In this document: piece after piece, positions 62,692 through 64,000 of the stretch
Numbering within the stretch: the stretch's first letter is position 1
Layout of the letters: each line of letters begins with the position of its first letter
NCBI RefSeq assembly: GCF_008195825.1
Contig: NZ_CP043329.1
Location: forward strand, 2,852,001 to 2,916,000
From: Pedobacter aquae
Lineage (GTDB): Bacteria > Bacteroidota > Bacteroidia > Sphingobacteriales > Sphingobacteriaceae
Length of the DNA: 64,000 nt
Direction of reading: 5' to 3'
Program-made: the position numbers and the translations under genes
Notes under the pieces: model-generated
Database searches by the model: none
Told to the model about the DNA's origin: nothing
The model's input: the letters and a program-made list of their open reading frames with translations, nothing else

Positions 62692-63795
62692 ATGGAGAGT
62701 TTGAACACTTATTTAGGAAGAATATCGGGCTATATGCCAGACTATGTTTGGAATCTTATGGTTTTAATGGTTGCATTTTTAATGGGCTCCATCATTAAAC
62801 AACTTATTCTTAAAGCCGGCAGTTATTACAAAAAAACGGATGGTTTTTCTTTCATTAAATCGGCCTTGCGATATGCTAGTAAACCTTTAAGTTTATTGCT
62901 TCCCATATTTGTTTTTAACTTGATGATTCCCTTACTAAAACTGGGGCCTGTTTTTATCAAAATCATTCATAAAAGTGTAGAAATTGCCTTTATTATTGTT
63001 TTCGCCTACTTGTTAATTAATATCATCAACATCATTCAGGATTTTATTTTACATTCTTACAGCCTACAAAAAGATGATAATTTAAGAGAAAGGCGCATTC
63101 TTACACAGCTGCAATTTATCAGGAAATTTTTTGTGGCTTTTATCATCTTACTTACCATAGCTGCGGTACTTTTTAGCTTTGAGGGGATGCGTAAAATAGG
63201 TGCTGGCTTGCTTACTGGTGTGGGTATTGGCGGTATTATTATAGGCTTTGCTGCGCAAAAATCTTTAGGAAACTTATTAGCAGGTTTTCAAATTGCTTTT
63301 ACGCAACCTATCCGTATTGATGATGTTTTGGTAGTTGAAAACGAATGGGGTAAAGTAGAAGAAATTACGCTTACTTATGTGGTTTTACATATTTGGGACC
63401 ACCGCCGTTTAATTTTACCTATTAATTATTTTATTGAAAAACCATTTCAAAACTGGACCAGAACCTCTTCTGATATTTTAGGAACTGTTTTCATTTATAC
63501 CGATTATAATATCCCTTTAGATGCTTTAAGAGAAGAATTTATAAGATTGTTAAACCAAACAAAACTTTGGGATAAAAAGGTACAAGTGATACAAGTAACC
63601 GATGCTAAAGAGCAAACCATAGAAATTAGAGCTTTAATGAGTGCTAGCAATTCATCAAAAGCATTTGATTTGAGATGCTATATCAGAGAAAATTTAATTG
63701 ATTTTATACAAAAGAATTTCCCTGATAGCTTACCAAAATTAAGAGCCAGCTTTAATGCAGAATCAGAAATCTCTCAAACTGAAAAAGCTTCATAA
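62692..63795 (+). CDS. MscS family mechanosensitive ion channel
   Basis: About 367 residues from ATG 62692; a TTG at 62662 would add 10. Four or five membrane helices end in the pore helix with its Gly/Ala packing (GAGLLTGVGIGGIIIGFAAQKSLGNLLAGFQIAFTQPIRIDDVL), followed by the beta domain (EWGKVEEITLTYVVLHIWDHRRLILPINYF) and a C-terminal alpha/beta domain. It releases solutes when membrane tension rises. The gene is divergent from the trehalose gene with about 130 bases between, which fits coordinated handling of osmotic shifts. Confidence 0.94.
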   Translation: MESLNTYLGRISGYMPDYVWNLMVLMVAFLMGSIIKQLILKAGSYYKKTDGFSFIKSALRYASKPLSLLLPIFVFNLMIPLLKLGPVFIKIIHKSVEIAFIIVFAYLLINIINIIQDFILHSYSLQKDDNLRERRILTQLQFIRKFFVAFIILLTIAAVLFSFEGMRKIGAGLLTGVGIGGIIIGFAAQKSLGNLLAGFQIAFTQPIRIDDVLVVENEWGKVEEITLTYVVLHIWDHRRLILPINYFIEKPFQNWTRTSSDILGTVFIYTDYNIPLDALREEFIRLLNQTKLWDKKVQVIQVTDAKEQTIEIRALMSASNSSKAFDLRCYIRENLIDFIQKNFPDSLPKLRASFNAESEISQTEKAS

Positions 63796-63849
63796 TATCA
63801 GAAAACTGTCAAGAATTATTATAGATTATAAAATAAATGTTTAAACATG

Positions 63850-63857
63850 TATTTTTG
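63850..63857 (+). promoter_or_regulatory. -7 promoter element before the nitroreductase gene
   Basis: TATTTTTG is an exact TAnnTTTG match, 21 bases ahead of the ATG at 63878. Confidence 0.55.
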
Positions 63858-63877
63858 TGTTATTAAATTTAAAACAC

Positions 63878-64000
63878 ATGAACGCACAAAATATTATTGA
63901 TAAATTAAATTGGAGATACGCTACCAAAGCATTTGATGCTTCACGTAAATTAAGTGCAGAGCAGCTAGAACATTTATTAAGCGCTGTGCAACTTGCGCCA
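63878..64000 (+). CDS. Nitroreductase-family oxidoreductase, N-terminal part
   Basis: The gene runs off the window. The 41 visible residues (MNAQNIIDKLNWRYATKAFD, then SRKLSAEQLEHLLSAVQLAP) match the N-terminus of NfsB-like FMN nitroreductases, where the WRYATKAFD segment and the LSAVQLAPS helix belong to the FMN-binding dimer interface. It is probably an NAD(P)H-dependent flavin reductase. A -7 element lies just upstream. Confidence 0.75.
   Translation, partial: MNAQNIIDKLNWRYATKAFDASRKLSAEQLEHLLSAVQLAP

Noticed and set aside
1-64000. tRNA, rRNA and metabolite riboswitches
   Set aside because: I read all gaps and saw no cloverleaf-like sequence, rRNA segment or known riboswitch core. A tRNAscan or Rfam search could still find something I missed.

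Overview
The window is about 64 kb of low-GC, gene-dense chromosome from a member of the Bacteroidota, most likely the Sphingobacteriaceae (Pedobacter or Mucilaginibacter type). The evidence is a C-terminal type A sorting domain of the type IX secretion system, an S16 protein with a long Ala/Glu tail, a TPS-TPP fusion, and recurring Bacteroidota -7 promoter elements (TAnnTTTG) just ahead of genes. Most of the window is housekeeping. No rRNA, tRNA, prophage or CRISPR array was recognised.

Layout. 0-2.6 kb: two-component signalling cluster (partial kinase, response regulator, receiver-PAS-kinase protein). 2.6-6 kb: OmpA-type barrel with no OmpA_C domain, AI-2E family permease, and a small envelope-stress cluster (YtxH, holin-like DUF1469 protein, coiled-coil protein). 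6-10 kb: FabH-like ketosynthase, a broken barrel gene, a low-complexity secreted protein and a PA0069-type radical SAM enzyme. 10-21.6 kb: LUD protein, ftsH, rsfS, birA, dsbD, pfkA, SMR pump, Prc protease, rarA and HPP protein. 21.6-32.7 kb: pepT, barrel, YjbR, rhomboid, lipid or polyprenol kinase-like protein, MFS transporter, GH3 enzyme and Lhr-like helicase. 32.7-40.6 kb: rpsP, mlaEFD, glnS, cell-wall amidase, second YtxH protein, quinone reductase and BLUF photoreceptor. 40.8-51.7 kb: DUF4397 lipoprotein, membrane histidine kinase, YjbQ, htpG, a complete IS982-family element, GH29 fucosidase, tex and a T9SS cargo protein. 51.8-64 kb: def, NifU and Mrp iron-sulfur proteins, GT51 transglycosylase, and GH15 enzyme, trehalose synthase/phosphatase and MscS channel (an osmotic-stress neighbourhood), then the start of a nitroreductase.

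Two features cut across the gene list. First, six genes, including the normally essential def, are broken by seven single-base deletions, every one in a homopolymer and every one in the same direction. This looks like homopolymer undercalling rather than biology. Second, the 1.7 kb gap between the convergent GH15 and trehalose genes holds two tandem copies of a modular non-coding repeat of about 0.8 kb. Near-identical hairpin-forming blocks are separated by unrelated spacers, and the unit ends in a terminator-like hairpin. This is the best candidate here for something undescribed.

Other points of note are GG-N10-G(C/T/A) sigma-54-like motifs ahead of small stress genes and htpG, a sensor kinase with Asn in place of its phospho-acceptor His, and an intact BLUF chromophore pocket encoded next to a quinone reductase.
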